A stretch of 64,000 nt of DNA, taken from positions 1,325,911 to 1,389,910 of the forward strand of contig NZ_LN679998.1 of assembly GCF_000953675.1 (NCBI RefSeq). Reading direction: 5' to 3'. The translations under genes were made by a program, and so were the position numbers. Below, in pieces: positions 53,128 through 62,646 of this stretch. Every line of letters starts with the position of its first letter. The stretch's first letter is position 1. This stretch comes from Paraclostridium sordellii. GTDB taxonomy: Bacteria > Bacillota > Clostridia > Peptostreptococcales > Peptostreptococcaceae. The notes under the pieces are model-generated. The model searched no databases and was not told the DNA's origin. It saw nothing but the letters and a program-made list of their open reading frames with translations.

Positions 53128-53898
53128 ATGAAGGATATAAAATTAGTAAAGTTAGTAGGAGACATAAAAAGTGTTAATATAGATGAAATAAGAAAATTAG
53201 AAGTAGGAGTTGAGATACAAAGTTTTCCACAAAATATATTAGATGAAGATTATAGTTATATTATAAAAGAGTGTAAATTTAAGCTTAGAAATTTTGATAA
53301 TATAATATCATTACATGGTTCTTCTTTTGATTTAAATCCAGGAAGTACGGATAAAAAAGTAATAGAGTTAACTAAATATAGATATATGCAATCTATTAAT
53401 ATTGCAAAGGAAATAGGAGCTAAGTATGTAATATTTCATAGTCAAATTTCACCATTAATAAGTGTAGATAAAATTAGAAAGCTAAAAATAAATAATCAGA
53501 TATTATTTTGGAAAGAATTTCTTAAAGAAATTGATGATTTAGATATAACTATACTTTTAGAAAATGAATATGAAGATAGTTATGAGGAGTTACTTTATAT
53601 AATAAAAGAGGTAAATTCACCAAAATTAAAAATTTGCTTAGATACAGGTCATGTTTTAGCATATTCTAATAAAAGTTTAGAAAGTTGGTTTTTAGGATTA
53701 AACGATTATATAAAATATGTACATCTACACTTTAATGAAGGCAAAGATGATTCTCATACAAAGCCTACAAATGATCAATTAGTAAAGTTTAAACATATAA
53801 TTGAAAAAGTAAATATAAAACCGATAATATCATTAGAGTATAATATTGAGGATGCAAAAGAAGAAATTCCCAGAATAAGAGAGATACTAAATAAATAA
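53128..53898 (+). CDS. TIM-barrel sugar phosphate isomerase/epimerase-like protein
   Basis: ATG 53128 follows CGGAGG; a longer frame from 53092 contains that site. The 256-residue protein has AP-endonuclease-2/xylose-isomerase-like features: SLHGSSFDLNPGS, YVIFHSQIS, LLENEYED, CLDTGHVLAYS and KYVHLHFNEGKDDSH, which provide Glu, Asp and His metal ligands. It may isomerise or epimerise a sugar or cyclitol; no substrate can be named. Single gene with terminator. Confidence 0.75.
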   Translation: MKDIKLVKLVGDIKSVNIDEIRKLEVGVEIQSFPQNILDEDYSYIIKECKFKLRNFDNIISLHGSSFDLNPGSTDKKVIELTKYRYMQSINIAKEIGAKYVIFHSQISPLISVDKIRKLKINNQILFWKEFLKEIDDLDITILLENEYEDSYEELLYIIKEVNSPKLKICLDTGHVLAYSNKSLESWFLGLNDYIKYVHLHFNEGKDDSHTKPTNDQLVKFKHIIEKVNIKPIISLEYNIEDAKEEIPRIREILNK

Positions 53899-53936
53899 AA
53901 AGCAGTGATTAAAATTTTAATCACTGCTTTTTATTT
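53897..53936 (+). terminator. Rho-independent terminator
   Basis: AAAAAGCAGTGATTAAAA and its complement TTTTAATCACTGCTTTTT form a near-perfect stem. Confidence 0.9.
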
Positions 53937-54046
53937 ATTTAGTATTATATTATAATATTTAAGGTTATTGACAAAATAAGAATCTAAAAATGAAATTATA
54001 AAAAATTTATTGGATAGAATTAAATAGTATATAGGAGGTGAATTTT

Positions 54047-55243
54047 ATGAAAAAGTTATTAATATTAATCGTAGTTTTAATATCGACTATTATTGTAAGC
54101 TCAAGTAGTTTAAATGAAAATAGGCAATTATCTAAGATAGAAAAAATAGAAGACTTTGAATGCGTTTATGAAAATATAAAAAACGGATATCCATATTTAG
54201 ATGTCATTAAAAGAAGTGACAATATAGATTGGCTAGAAAATAAACAAGAATACATAAAAAGAATTAAAAAAACTACAAATGATGATGAATTTATAGAAGA
54301 GCTTTCATCTATAATATCTGATTTAAAAAATAGACATACTGAATTAATAGATAATAAAAACAGATATGAACTTTTTAAAAAATCATATTCAAAAAATAAT
54401 TGGTATGACTTTTTAGATGATAAAAATGTTATAGATAGATATAATTCTATAACACAAAAAATAGAGATACCAAAAGGTATTTTTATGAAAAAAGAATTAA
54501 TATTAAAGGATATAAAAGATGGTGAGGTTGGATATATTTATTTACCATCAATGGCATCTAAAAATGGATCTACAACTAAAGATTTAAAAATGATAGGTGA
54601 TTATATAAATGGCTTAGATAACCATAAAGCTTTAGTTATAGATATAAGAGGAAATAAAGGGGGAAGTGATAGTTATTGGCAAGGTGTTGTTTCTAAACTT
54701 ATTGAAAAAGATACAAAAATAGTTGGATATAGGGTTTATAGAGGTGATAGTGAATTGGTTAAAAGATATACTAATATAAGAAAGTTAAAATTAAAGCCTA
54801 TAAAATATTTGCCTGATGATGTGAAGCAAAATTCTCCTAAAGAAGTTTTTAATAAATTTAGTGATTTTGAAGAAACCTCATATACTATAAAATCTAAGAA
54901 GGAATCTAGATTTAAAGGACACATATATGTACTTATAGATAACTCTGTATACTCGTCATCCGAGACATTTGCAATGTTTTGTAAAGAAACTAAGTTTGCA
55001 AAGCTAATCGGCCAAACAACTGGAGGAGATGGTGGAGGACTAGATCCTATTTTATTTAAACTAAAAAATATTGGGTTGATTGTTAGAATGGCAAGTGGAA
55101 TGTACTTAAATGAAAAAGGAATATGTGATGAAGAGTTTAAAACTTCACCAGATTTTAAAATGAAAAATTATGAAAGAACTAAAGAATTTGAAAATGATAA
55201 TTGTATAAAAAAAGTATTAGAACTTGAAAACATCAAAAACTAA
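54047..55243 (+). CDS. Exported S41 family peptidase
   Basis: ATG 54047 is nine bases after AGGAGG; an overlapping GTG at 54038 is part of that site. A signal peptide spans residues 1-20. The S41 peptidase domain lies in the C-terminal half, with LVIDIRGNKGGSDSYW and the Ser region YVLIDNSVYSSSETFAMF, followed by GQTTGGDGGG. There is no visible PDZ domain, unlike CtpA. It probably cuts extracellular or envelope proteins. Single gene. Confidence 0.85.
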   Translation: MKKLLILIVVLISTIIVSSSSLNENRQLSKIEKIEDFECVYENIKNGYPYLDVIKRSDNIDWLENKQEYIKRIKKTTNDDEFIEELSSIISDLKNRHTELIDNKNRYELFKKSYSKNNWYDFLDDKNVIDRYNSITQKIEIPKGIFMKKELILKDIKDGEVGYIYLPSMASKNGSTTKDLKMIGDYINGLDNHKALVIDIRGNKGGSDSYWQGVVSKLIEKDTKIVGYRVYRGDSELVKRYTNIRKLKLKPIKYLPDDVKQNSPKEVFNKFSDFEETSYTIKSKKESRFKGHIYVLIDNSVYSSSETFAMFCKETKFAKLIGQTTGGDGGGLDPILFKLKNIGLIVRMASGMYLNEKGICDEEFKTSPDFKMKNYERTKEFENDNCIKKVLELENIKN

Positions 55244-55375
55244 TCTATAAAAATATTTCAAATTTAAAATATTAAATTGACTTGTAAAAGAAAGGGAAAA
55301 TGTTTAAGTAAATAAAAAATAAGGTATATATAATATTGTTAATACATAAAAAATAGTTACTCGGGAGGTAGCATC

Positions 55376-55942
55376 ATGAAAATGAATAAAGCATTAATTA
55401 TAGGACTCGGATTGGTGATTGTGTGCGGGGCTGGGGTTAGTTATTCATTAGCAAAAGATGATAAGTCCGAATATTTAACAAAAGAACAAGCTAAAAGTAT
55501 AGTTTTAGAAAAAGTTCCGGATGGTAAAATATTAGAATTTGCATATAATAATGAAGATAATAATCCTAAATATGACTCAAAAGTTGTAAAAGATAATATT
55601 AAATATGAAGTAGATGTAGATGCTGAAACAGGGGATATAGTAAACTTTTCACAAGAGGTACTTAAAGAAACTAATAAAGATAAAACTCCAGATAAACTAA
55701 TAAGTGAAGATAAAGCTATGGATATAATGCTTCAAAAAGTTCCAAAAGCAACAGTTCAAAGCTTTGACTTTGATAAAGATGGAAAAGAACCAGAATATGA
55801 AGGTGTTCTCGTAAAAGCTGATACAAAATATGAAATTACTGTAGATGCAAAATCAGGTAATATAAAAGAATTTAGTCATGAAAAAATAAAAGTAAAAGAT
55901 ACAAATGATGATCAGTATGGTGATATAAAACTAGATGACTAA
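55376..55942 (+). CDS. Exported protein with two PepSY domains
   Basis: The N-terminus (residues 1-25) is a signal or anchor. Two PepSY-type repeats follow (~33-95 and ~105-170): each starts with a helix before VP (KSIVLEKVPDGKI, DIMLQKVPKATV) and ends with YEVDVDAETGDIVNFS or YEITVDAKSGNIKEFS. PepSY proteins are often protease inhibitors in the precursor or envelope. GGGAGGT precedes the ATG. Confidence 0.85.
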   Translation: MKMNKALIIGLGLVIVCGAGVSYSLAKDDKSEYLTKEQAKSIVLEKVPDGKILEFAYNNEDNNPKYDSKVVKDNIKYEVDVDAETGDIVNFSQEVLKETNKDKTPDKLISEDKAMDIMLQKVPKATVQSFDFDKDGKEPEYEGVLVKADTKYEITVDAKSGNIKEFSHEKIKVKDTNDDQYGDIKLDD

Positions 55943-55944
55943 AA

Positions 55945-55992
55945 TAAAAAAAGTGTAGCTATCTAATAAATTTAGATATTTACACTTTTTTT
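55945..55992 (+). terminator. Rho-independent terminator
   Basis: AAAAAAGTGTA pairs with TACACTTTTTT, with inner ATCTAA/TTAGAT arms. Confidence 0.75.
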
Positions 55993-56149
55993 ATTTTAGA
56001 AAATATATTTAAAAGAAAAATAAATATATAGTTCATTACTATTTCAGATTAATTAAATATAGAAAATAACTATAATTGTTGAAAGTATATGTTTAATTTA
56101 GTAACATTAGAAAAATACTTATATAAGATATAAATAGAGGAGGATAAAT

Positions 56150-57046
56150 ATGATATACAATAATGTTTTAGAACTTATAGGAAAAACTCCAATTCTTAAA
56201 TTAAATAATATACAAGATAACAATAATATATATTTAAAATTAGAAAAGTACAATAGTGGAGGAAGCATTAAAGATAGAGCTGTACTTGGTATGATTGAAG
56301 ATTTAATGATAGAAAATAAAATTAAACAAGGTGATACTATTGTAGAAGCAACTAGTGGAAATACAGGAATTGCACTTTCAATGATTGGAAAGGTAAAAGG
56401 ATTAAATATAATAATCGTTATGCCAAGTTCTATGAGCAAAGAGCGTATAGATTTAATGAAGGCTTATGGTGCAGAAGTTATTTTAACTAAAAAAGGTGGT
56501 ATGCAAGCATCTATAGACAAATCAATAGAACTTGTAAATTCCAATGAAAGCTATAAATCATTAAAACAATTTGAAAATGAAAGTAATCCTAAAAAGCATT
56601 ATAATACTACTGCTATAGAAATTTATGAAGATGTAGAGAATATTGATATATTTATAGCTGGAATAGGAACAGGTGGTACTATAAGTGGAATAGGAAAATA
56701 TTTAAAGGAAAAAAATCCAAATATAAGAGTAATAGGAGTAGAACCAGAAAGTTCTCCTTTAATATCTAAAGGATATAGTGGAGCTCATAAAATACAAGGA
56801 ATAGGAGCTAATTTTATACCAAAGAATTTAGATATGAATATTATAGATGAAATAATAACTGTAAAAGATGATGATGCAATTAATACTATTAAACTTTTAG
56901 GGGAAAAAGAAGGAATATTAGTTGGGATATCCTCAGGAGCTAATGTATTTGCAAGTATTGAAATTGGTAAAAAATATAAAGGTAAAAATATAGTTACAGT
57001 ATCACCTGATGGAATAGAAAAATATTTATCTATGGATATATTTTAA
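56150..57046 (+). CDS. cysK: Cysteine synthase A
   Basis: The 298-residue PLP enzyme has the lysine that binds PLP in SGGSIKDRA (Lys41), the substrate loop EATSGNTGIA, the GIGTGGTISGIG phosphate loop and a C-terminal ISSGANVFASIEIG. It makes cysteine from O-acetylserine and sulfide. It is 24 bases before cysE, which makes the O-acetylserine, so the two form a cysteine-synthesis operon. GGAGG precedes the ATG. I saw no T-box in the leader. Confidence 0.95.
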   Translation: MIYNNVLELIGKTPILKLNNIQDNNNIYLKLEKYNSGGSIKDRAVLGMIEDLMIENKIKQGDTIVEATSGNTGIALSMIGKVKGLNIIIVMPSSMSKERIDLMKAYGAEVILTKKGGMQASIDKSIELVNSNESYKSLKQFENESNPKKHYNTTAIEIYEDVENIDIFIAGIGTGGTISGIGKYLKEKNPNIRVIGVEPESSPLISKGYSGAHKIQGIGANFIPKNLDMNIIDEIITVKDDDAINTIKLLGEKEGILVGISSGANVFASIEIGKKYKGKNIVTVSPDGIEKYLSMDIF

Positions 57047-57070
57047 AAAAGTTTATAACATGGAGGAAGT

Positions 57071-57592
57071 ATGATAAAAGAAATTAATGAGGATATTGAA
57101 TATATACTTGAGAATGACCCCGCAGCAAGAAGTAAATTAGAGGTGTTTTTTCTTTATCCATCAATTCATGCACTTATAGCTCATAGGATATCACATTTTT
57201 TTTATAATCATAAAAGATATCTTATAGCTAGATTTATATCTCAAATAAATAGATTTATAACAGGGATAGAGATACACCCTGGGGCTAATATTGGAAGTGG
57301 AATATTAATTGACCATGGTATGGGAGTTGTAATAGGAGAAACTGCCGTTGTTGGAAATAGGGTTACTATATACCATGGCACTACTTTAGGGGGTACAGGT
57401 AAAGAAAGTGGAAAAAGACACCCTACTGTAGGCAATGACGTTATAATTGGAGCAGGTGCTAAAGTCTTAGGACCCATAACCATAGGTAATAATTCAAAGG
57501 TAGGTGCGAATTCCGTAGTTCTAAAAGATGTTCCAAGTAATAGTACGGTAGTTGGGATTCCAGGAAAAATAATAAATAACAAAAACAACTAA
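57071..57592 (+). CDS. cysE: Serine O-acetyltransferase (short, EpsC/CysE type)
   Basis: The 173-residue protein is a left-handed β-helix acetyltransferase with hexapeptide repeats ([30 protein letters not shown] and later [16 protein letters not shown]) and the catalytic His in [10 protein letters not shown]. It transfers acetyl from acetyl-CoA to serine, the first committed step of cysteine synthesis, and is usually feedback-inhibited by cysteine. It follows cysK closely and shares its transcript. Confidence 0.95.
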   Translation: MIKEINEDIEYILENDPAARSKLEVFFLYPSIHALIAHRISHFFYNHKRYLIARFISQINRFITGIEIHPGANIGSGILIDHGMGVVIGETAVVGNRVTIYHGTTLGGTGKESGKRHPTVGNDVIIGAGAKVLGPITIGNNSKVGANSVVLKDVPSNSTVVGIPGKIINNKNN

Positions 57593-57621
57593 AAAATGGT
57601 TCATTTTATGAACCATTTTTT
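57591..57621 (+). terminator. Rho-independent terminator of cysK-cysE
   Basis: AAAAATGGTTCAT and ATGAACCATTTTTT form a stem around a TTT loop, followed by Ts. Confidence 0.85.
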
Positions 57622-57669
57622 AAAGTTTAAAAAATTTAGTTTAATTTAAGTTGTAGAATAGAGTGCAAA

Positions 57670-58302
57670 TTAAAATTTCATATATTCTAACTCATTTGAT
57701 ATACTTATATTAAAAACATAAGAAAGAGAAATTTCATTTAAGAATTTAACTTTCTCATCGTCATTTAAATCTATTAAATCAAGTTTTTTGTGATAATCCA
57801 TTACAAAAGCTTTTAAGTCTGGTATTTCATCAAACATGTAATAATTAAGACCATCATTATGTATATCATAATTATCTTTAATTATTTTAAAAATTGTTCT
57901 ACCACCAAATAAATCTGCTAAATATCTAGTATAGGCATGTGCGACTAAAAGTTTTGGATTTATTTGAGATATTTCTTCTAATCTATCAACAAAAACTCTT
58001 GTAGAATCGCAAATTTCTACTGAATCAAGTTCATAACCTAGTAAGAATTTAGAATCTTTAAGTAAAGACTCAGCTCTAAATACTTCTGGAGTTATAAACT
58101 CTTTTAAGACTATATCGTTTTTATGCTTTTCTAGATTTTCCTCTATTGCTTTGTAAACAAAATAAAGATTATAGATATACTCACCATAACTTTCTACAGT
58201 AGCATTTCCATCAACTAATCTTTTTATGAACCCTGTATTTTCAGCCATATCATGTAGTTTTTTAGTACTTTGTTGAATGACTTTTAAAAAGTTCATATCC
58301 AT
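57670..58302 (-). CDS. Biliverdin-producing heme oxygenase
   Basis: The 210-residue all-helical protein has the heme oxygenase features: proximal His in STKKLHDMAEN (His17), the conserved YGEYIYNLYFVYKAIEE helix, and the distal-helix region HAYTRYLADLFGGR with the flexible glycines. It opens heme to biliverdin, CO and Fe2+, using O2 and reductant. This reaction needs oxygen, so in an anaerobe it is expected to act in low O2 and serve iron acquisition, heme detoxification or O2 use. It is convergent with cysE. A separate reductase is not encoded nearby. Confidence 0.9.
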   Translation of the reverse strand: MDMNFLKVIQQSTKKLHDMAENTGFIKRLVDGNATVESYGEYIYNLYFVYKAIEENLEKHKNDIVLKEFITPEVFRAESLLKDSKFLLGYELDSVEICDSTRVFVDRLEEISQINPKLLVAHAYTRYLADLFGGRTIFKIIKDNYDIHNDGLNYYMFDEIPDLKAFVMDYHKKLDLIDLNDDEKVKFLNEISLSYVFNISISNELEYMKF

Positions 58303-58476
58303 AAAATCATCTTCTTTCTTTATTATATTGATTATCTATTATATAAGTACCCTTAAGGATTTATATTAAACTTCAAAAACTTAAAATTAGATAAAAGACT
58401 TTTTTATTATATAAGTGTATAATTAATATATTATAATATAAAAATAGTTATTAGATAATTAAAGATAGGTGATAGT

Positions 58477-59280
58477 GTGCAAGATTATGAATATATAAAA
58501 ATAAAAGAATTGGAAAAGTGGAAGCTTAAGATGAAGAAAAAACCTTCTATAATAAACAAAGCTTCTAAAGAAACTCAAAATAAATTAAATTCTATATTAC
58601 CAGAACAATATCATAGTATAATCACATCGGCAATAAAAAATATGACAAAGGTAGTTTTATTTGGTTCTAAATATACTACAAAAACACCAATTATAAATAT
58701 TTCTATAGAAGAGCGAGATAATTTAGCTTATGAAAAAATAAGACTGTATAAAAAAACAGCTATGTTAGAAGGTGCTGGAACTGGAGCTGGAGGTATTTTA
58801 ATAGGGCTTGCTGATTTTCCACTACTTCTTAGTATTAAGATAAAACTACTTTATGAAATTGCAAGTATATACGGATTTGATACAAATGACTATAAGGAAA
58901 GGATATATATACTTAATATATTTCAATTAGCATTTTCTAGTCAAAATCATGTAAATGATATTTTTAAGAATATGGAAAACTTCGATTTTTTAAAGGAAAC
59001 TCTATCTAATGATATAAATGATTTTGATTGGAGAAAATTTCAACAAGAATATAGAGATTATATAGATTTGGCTAAACTTCTTCAATTAGTTCCAGGTATC
59101 GGGGCTTTTGTGGGAGCTTATGTAAATAATAAACTAGTAGATAAATTAGGGGAGTATGCAATTTATTCATATCATATGAGGTTACTTAATTCTAATAACT
59201 GTATAGTAGAAAAAGAAAGTTGGATATCTAGGCAATATAAATATATTTTTAATAAAAAAATTGATAAAAAATCAAATTAA
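58477..59280 (+). CDS. EcsC family protein
   Basis: A GTG start follows AGGTGAT. The 267-residue protein has the EcsC pattern: EKWKLKMKKKPS near the start, the hydrophobic EGAGTGAGGILIGLADFPLLLSIKIKLLYEIA segment, and GIGAFVGAYVNNKLVDKLG near the end. EcsC proteins associate with ABC-type exporters in some Firmicutes; their biochemical role is unsettled, and no EcsAB genes are next to it here. Confidence 0.85.
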   Translation: MQDYEYIKIKELEKWKLKMKKKPSIINKASKETQNKLNSILPEQYHSIITSAIKNMTKVVLFGSKYTTKTPIINISIEERDNLAYEKIRLYKKTAMLEGAGTGAGGILIGLADFPLLLSIKIKLLYEIASIYGFDTNDYKERIYILNIFQLAFSSQNHVNDIFKNMENFDFLKETLSNDINDFDWRKFQQEYRDYIDLAKLLQLVPGIGAFVGAYVNNKLVDKLGEYAIYSYHMRLLNSNNCIVEKESWISRQYKYIFNKKIDKKSN

Positions 59281-59340
59281 TTTACTTATAAAAAAGGAAT
59301 GCACACAAAACAAGAAGAATTAAAAATTAATAAAAAGCAC

Positions 59341-59378
59341 AAGGTGATTCACACATTAAGTATGAATCACCTTTTTTT
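59341..59378 (+). terminator. Rho-independent terminator upstream of 59391
   Basis: AAGGTGATTCA and TGAATCACCTTTTTTT form a stem around a short loop. It closes the EcsC transcript and lies directly before the ribosome binding site of the next gene. Confidence 0.85.
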
Positions 59379-59390
59379 AGGAGGTATTGT

Positions 59391-60323
59391 ATGTTAAATC
59401 TATTCATAAACAACAATACAAATTGTATGTGTCATTTAGAAAATATAGTAAAAGAAGAAATTTGGGAATTAGAAAACAAACCATTTTTAATAGTTAGTGG
59501 AAACGATATTAATCTAAAAAGTACTAGTATAGAAATTTTTCAAGATAATAATAAATTATTTAGTGGTTATATAGAAATAGATAAAAATTCTTTTTCAATA
59601 AAAATATATTTAAAAGAAAGATTACAGCATACAAATAACATAAAAATTATATTGGATAATTACGAAGAAGTATTTAACATTAAATTAAATAAGTTGTATG
59701 GGTTTGTAAAGTATAAAGATAAAACTCCTGTAAAAAATGCTGTAATTAGCTGTACAGGAAGTGAAATAGTAGTTTTAAGTGATAAAAATGGTTATTTTGA
59801 GCTATATTTAAGCGACAATGTAGATAGTATTGGAATTTTTGATAAAGAATACTCAAAAGAAACTCTTGAAGTATGGCTATACAATATTGACTTATATGAC
59901 GATTTAAAAATAGATACAATTATGGATAGAGGAGAAGTTTACAATATAAGGGTTTGGAATCAAGAATGTAGTACATATATACATTTTATACCTATGTCTA
60001 TGACTAGAGTTAATAAAATTGCAGAAAAGACTTGTAAAAAGGAATCAGAACTAATATTAGATAAAGATATTTGGCCACAACTTAGAAAGGAAGATGTAGA
60101 AGTCTTTTGTAATGATAAAAAATTAGAACTTTTAGCTTTTGGGAAAATTAAAGATTTTTTGGCTAGAATAAATGAAAATAATATATATAGAAATGGATAT
60201 ATAGTATGTGTTGAAAAATTAGATGAGAATAATCATAATTTGATAAAAATAAGATTTAAAGATAAATTCATTTTAGACGAAAAGATAACTATAGACTTTG
60301 GAGAGGGATATTATCTTTATTAA
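59391..60323 (+). CDS. Hypothetical protein with carboxypeptidase-regulatory-like domain
   Basis: AGGAGGT precedes the ATG. The 310-residue protein has no signal peptide or membrane helix. Residues ~100-150 (YGFVKYKDKTPVKNAVISCTGSEIVVLSDKNGYFELYL in outline) match the β-rich repeat of carboxypeptidase-regulatory-like domains. The C-terminal ~100 residues, beginning RVWNQECSTYIHFIP, are unrecognised. Because the terminator stands only 13 bases before it, its own promoter is not visible; transcription may come by read-through. Function unknown. Confidence 0.55.
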   Translation: MLNLFINNNTNCMCHLENIVKEEIWELENKPFLIVSGNDINLKSTSIEIFQDNNKLFSGYIEIDKNSFSIKIYLKERLQHTNNIKIILDNYEEVFNIKLNKLYGFVKYKDKTPVKNAVISCTGSEIVVLSDKNGYFELYLSDNVDSIGIFDKEYSKETLEVWLYNIDLYDDLKIDTIMDRGEVYNIRVWNQECSTYIHFIPMSMTRVNKIAEKTCKKESELILDKDIWPQLRKEDVEVFCNDKKLELLAFGKIKDFLARINENNIYRNGYIVCVEKLDENNHNLIKIRFKDKFILDEKITIDFGEGYYLY

Positions 60324-60364
60324 TAGAATATAAATAATGTATATTTTTATTGGGGGAGATATAT

Positions 60365-61156
60365 ATGATTTTAAAATTAAATGATAGACATAAAGATATA
60401 GTTTTAAACTATGTAGGAAAAGAACCAAGCATAAATTTATTTATAATAGGGGATATCGAACAATATGGATTTGATAAAGACTTTCAAGAGGTATGGGGAA
60501 GTTTTGATGAAAAAAATAACTTAACTGGAGTTTTACTTAGATATAACAACAATTTCATTCCTTACATAGAAAACTTAAATAAAGATGTATCGGAGTTTAA
60601 GAAAATTATAAAATCATATAAAGGAAATAAGTTTATATCAGGTAAGAGCGATATAATTGAAAAATTTAAAGACATACTCAATGACTTTGAAGAAAAATAT
60701 ATGTACTTTTGTCAATTAAAAGAAAAAAGTAAATTATTAAAATGGGATGATTCTATTAAGGTGGCAACAGAAAAAGATGCACCAAGAATTCATGAATTAA
60801 TAGACACTATAGATGAATTTTCTGTTCAAGATAGTGTTAAAGAAATTGAGGAAAAGATTAGAGATAATAACAAAGTAGTTTACTATATTGAAAATGAGAA
60901 AAAAGAAATTATAACAGTATCTCAGATAACTGCTGAAAATAGTAAATCAGCTATGGTTGTAGGGGGAGCAACAAGAAAGGATTATAGAGAAAAAGGATAT
61001 ATGAGTAAATGTTTATCTAAACTATGTAGTGATTTTATTGATAAAAACAAATCGCTGTGTCTTTTTTATGATAATCCAAAAGCAGGAAGCGTTTATAAAA
61101 AAATTGGATTTGAGGAAATAGGAACATGGATTATGTTAGTTGAACGAAAGAATTAA
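60365..61156 (+). CDS. GNAT family N-acetyltransferase
   Basis: ATG 60365 follows TGGGGGAG; a TTG at 60350 overlaps that site. The 263-residue protein has a C-terminal GNAT domain (~145-263) with AMVVGGATRKDYREKGYMSKCL (acetyl-CoA loop) and FYDNPKAGSVYKKIGFEE. The N-terminal ~130 residues are a separate α/β region. The acceptor is unknown. The end of the gene overlaps the region of the next start. Confidence 0.8.
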   Translation: MILKLNDRHKDIVLNYVGKEPSINLFIIGDIEQYGFDKDFQEVWGSFDEKNNLTGVLLRYNNNFIPYIENLNKDVSEFKKIIKSYKGNKFISGKSDIIEKFKDILNDFEEKYMYFCQLKEKSKLLKWDDSIKVATEKDAPRIHELIDTIDEFSVQDSVKEIEEKIRDNNKVVYYIENEKKEIITVSQITAENSKSAMVVGGATRKDYREKGYMSKCLSKLCSDFIDKNKSLCLFYDNPKAGSVYKKIGFEEIGTWIMLVERKN

Positions 61157-61178
61157 ATTTCTAAAGGGGGTTTTAGGT

Positions 61179-61487
61179 ATGATTTCAAGCTCAATAGTTT
61201 TATTAGTAGGTTTACTTGGAGTCATGTTAGGAATAACAGTTAGAAAGTATAAAATGGGTTACTTAGTAAGAGGAATAGATTTAGAAAAATATGATAATGA
61301 TAAAACTTCACAAACAATGGGAAATTTTACTTTGCTTTGTGGAATTTGCATAACAATTATAGGAAGTATTAGCTTTATTTTAAATGGAGAGTGTAAAGAA
61401 ATTATAGGAATTAGCATCGTTTTAGTAGCTACATTAACATCTTTGGCTGGAAATTTCAAGGTTAAAAGAAATGCAAGAATAGAGTAG
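61179..61487 (+). CDS. Small membrane protein (DUF3784-like)
   Basis: ATG 61179 follows AAAGGGGG; a longer frame from 61140 contains that site. The 102-residue protein has three hydrophobic helices. The basic segment RKYKMGYLVRGIDLEKYDN after the first helix resembles DUF3784 proteins. Function unknown. It may be co-transcribed with the acetyltransferase, 22 bases upstream. Confidence 0.55.
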   Translation: MISSSIVLLVGLLGVMLGITVRKYKMGYLVRGIDLEKYDNDKTSQTMGNFTLLCGICITIIGSISFILNGECKEIIGISIVLVATLTSLAGNFKVKRNARIE

Positions 61488-61570
61488 GATAATAGTATAT
61501 ATTGTTTGAAAAGTCAGTAAAATTATGCTAATGTATATATACATAATAAAATTTGGAGGAGATCAAACTA

Positions 61571-61981
61571 ATGGCTTTTTTTAATAAGTTAGCAGGATAT
61601 GGGTCAATAGATAATTCTGCAGGGGATAGAATAAAAGATTATTTAATAGATGGAGAAGAGGTTATTCAAGCATTTACATTTATAAGAGACTCTATAATAT
61701 TAAGTAATTATGGAATATATTTAGTAGATGTTCAAGGGGTTAGTGGTAAAAAAGTAGAAGTAAAGTTTTTTCCATCTAAAAATGTAAAAAGCATTTCTTT
61801 TGAAAGTGCGTCTACATTTGATTTAGATGTAGATATAAAAATAGGGGTTGATGGAAATTCAACTATGGGTCAAAATGGTATACCATATAATGCACCTATC
61901 TCATTTAAGGTTCCAAAAACTCAAGCTCAAGAAGCTAAGCAAATAGTTAAACTTGTAAAAAAACATTATTTATTTAAATAA
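61571..61981 (+). CDS. Bacterial PH domain protein
   Basis: ATG 61571 follows TTGGAGGAG; a longer frame from 61553 contains that site. The 136-residue protein starts MAFFNKLAGYGSID and continues as a bacterial pleckstrin-homology-type β-barrel (ILSNYGIYLVDVQGVSGKKVEVKFFPSKNVKSISFE) ending in a helix. The family (YozO-like) is of unknown function. Single gene with terminator. Confidence 0.8.
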   Translation: MAFFNKLAGYGSIDNSAGDRIKDYLIDGEEVIQAFTFIRDSIILSNYGIYLVDVQGVSGKKVEVKFFPSKNVKSISFESASTFDLDVDIKIGVDGNSTMGQNGIPYNAPISFKVPKTQAQEAKQIVKLVKKHYLFK

Positions 61982-61986
61982 AATGA

Positions 61987-62020
61987 AAAAGCATATAGCA
62001 GTTGCTATATGTTTTTTTTA
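61987..62020 (+). terminator. Rho-independent terminator
   Basis: AAAAGCATATAGCA and TGCTATATG(T) form a stem around GT, followed by eight Ts. Confidence 0.85.
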
Positions 62021-62225
62021 TTTATTAAATTTAATTTTACAGAAAAAAATGAATTTAATAAATTATTTAAAAGCAAATGATTTCAGATAAAAAAACAAAA
62101 AAATATAAGTGTTACGACAAAAAATTACAAAATATGGCAAAAATATATGTTATAATGCAAACGGCAATTAAATATTTTTTTATTTAATTACTAAGAATAA
62201 ATTTAGATATAAGGGGTGTTTTTCA

Positions 62226-62591
62226 ATGAAAAAAAGTAAAATGCTAATAGCTAGTATGGTTTTAGGTATAATCTATACATTATACTTAGTATTCTATTTT
62301 GCAGGTGCAATAGGTGGATCTGCAGATGCAGCTGAGGCAATAGGAGCATCTATAGCAGCTACACTTGTAATACCACATATGGCATGTGTTGCAATAGGAG
62401 TTATATTCTCAATAGTAGCAGTAGTTACAAGTAAGCCGTGGGCAGGATTAACATCTATGATACTATACTTTGTAAGTGGAATTTTATTTTTACCATATGT
62501 AATATTCTCAATAGTACTAGGTGTCGTAGCTTTATGTGGATGGTTAAATATGAAAAAAATAATAGATAAACAAAATGGTGCAAAAGCTTAA
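62226..62591 (+). CDS. Small hydrophobic membrane protein
   Basis: The 121-residue protein has three to four hydrophobic helices, with a Gly/Ala-rich stretch (FAGAIGGSADAAEAIGASIAATLV). It ends in a short basic tail. No family is named with confidence, although it is similar in build to DUF4064-like proteins. It is followed by a perfect 56-base palindrome. Confidence 0.6.
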   Translation: MKKSKMLIASMVLGIIYTLYLVFYFAGAIGGSADAAEAIGASIAATLVIPHMACVAIGVIFSIVAVVTSKPWAGLTSMILYFVSGILFLPYVIFSIVLGVVALCGWLNMKKIIDKQNGAKA

Positions 62592-62646
62592 TATGGTAGA
62601 TAAAAAGACTAAGAATATATATTCTTAGTCTTTTTATCTACCATAT
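62591..62646. repeat. Perfect 56-base palindrome
   Basis: The 28-base left arm starts ATATGGTAGATAAAAAGAC, and the right arm is its exact complement, with the centre between 62618 and 62619. The left half overlaps the last codon of the membrane protein gene. Each arm carries AAAAAGACT or AGTCTTTTT, which gives a strong hairpin on either strand and a terminator-like T tract inside the right arm. It is much longer than the other terminators in the window. Confidence 0.95.
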
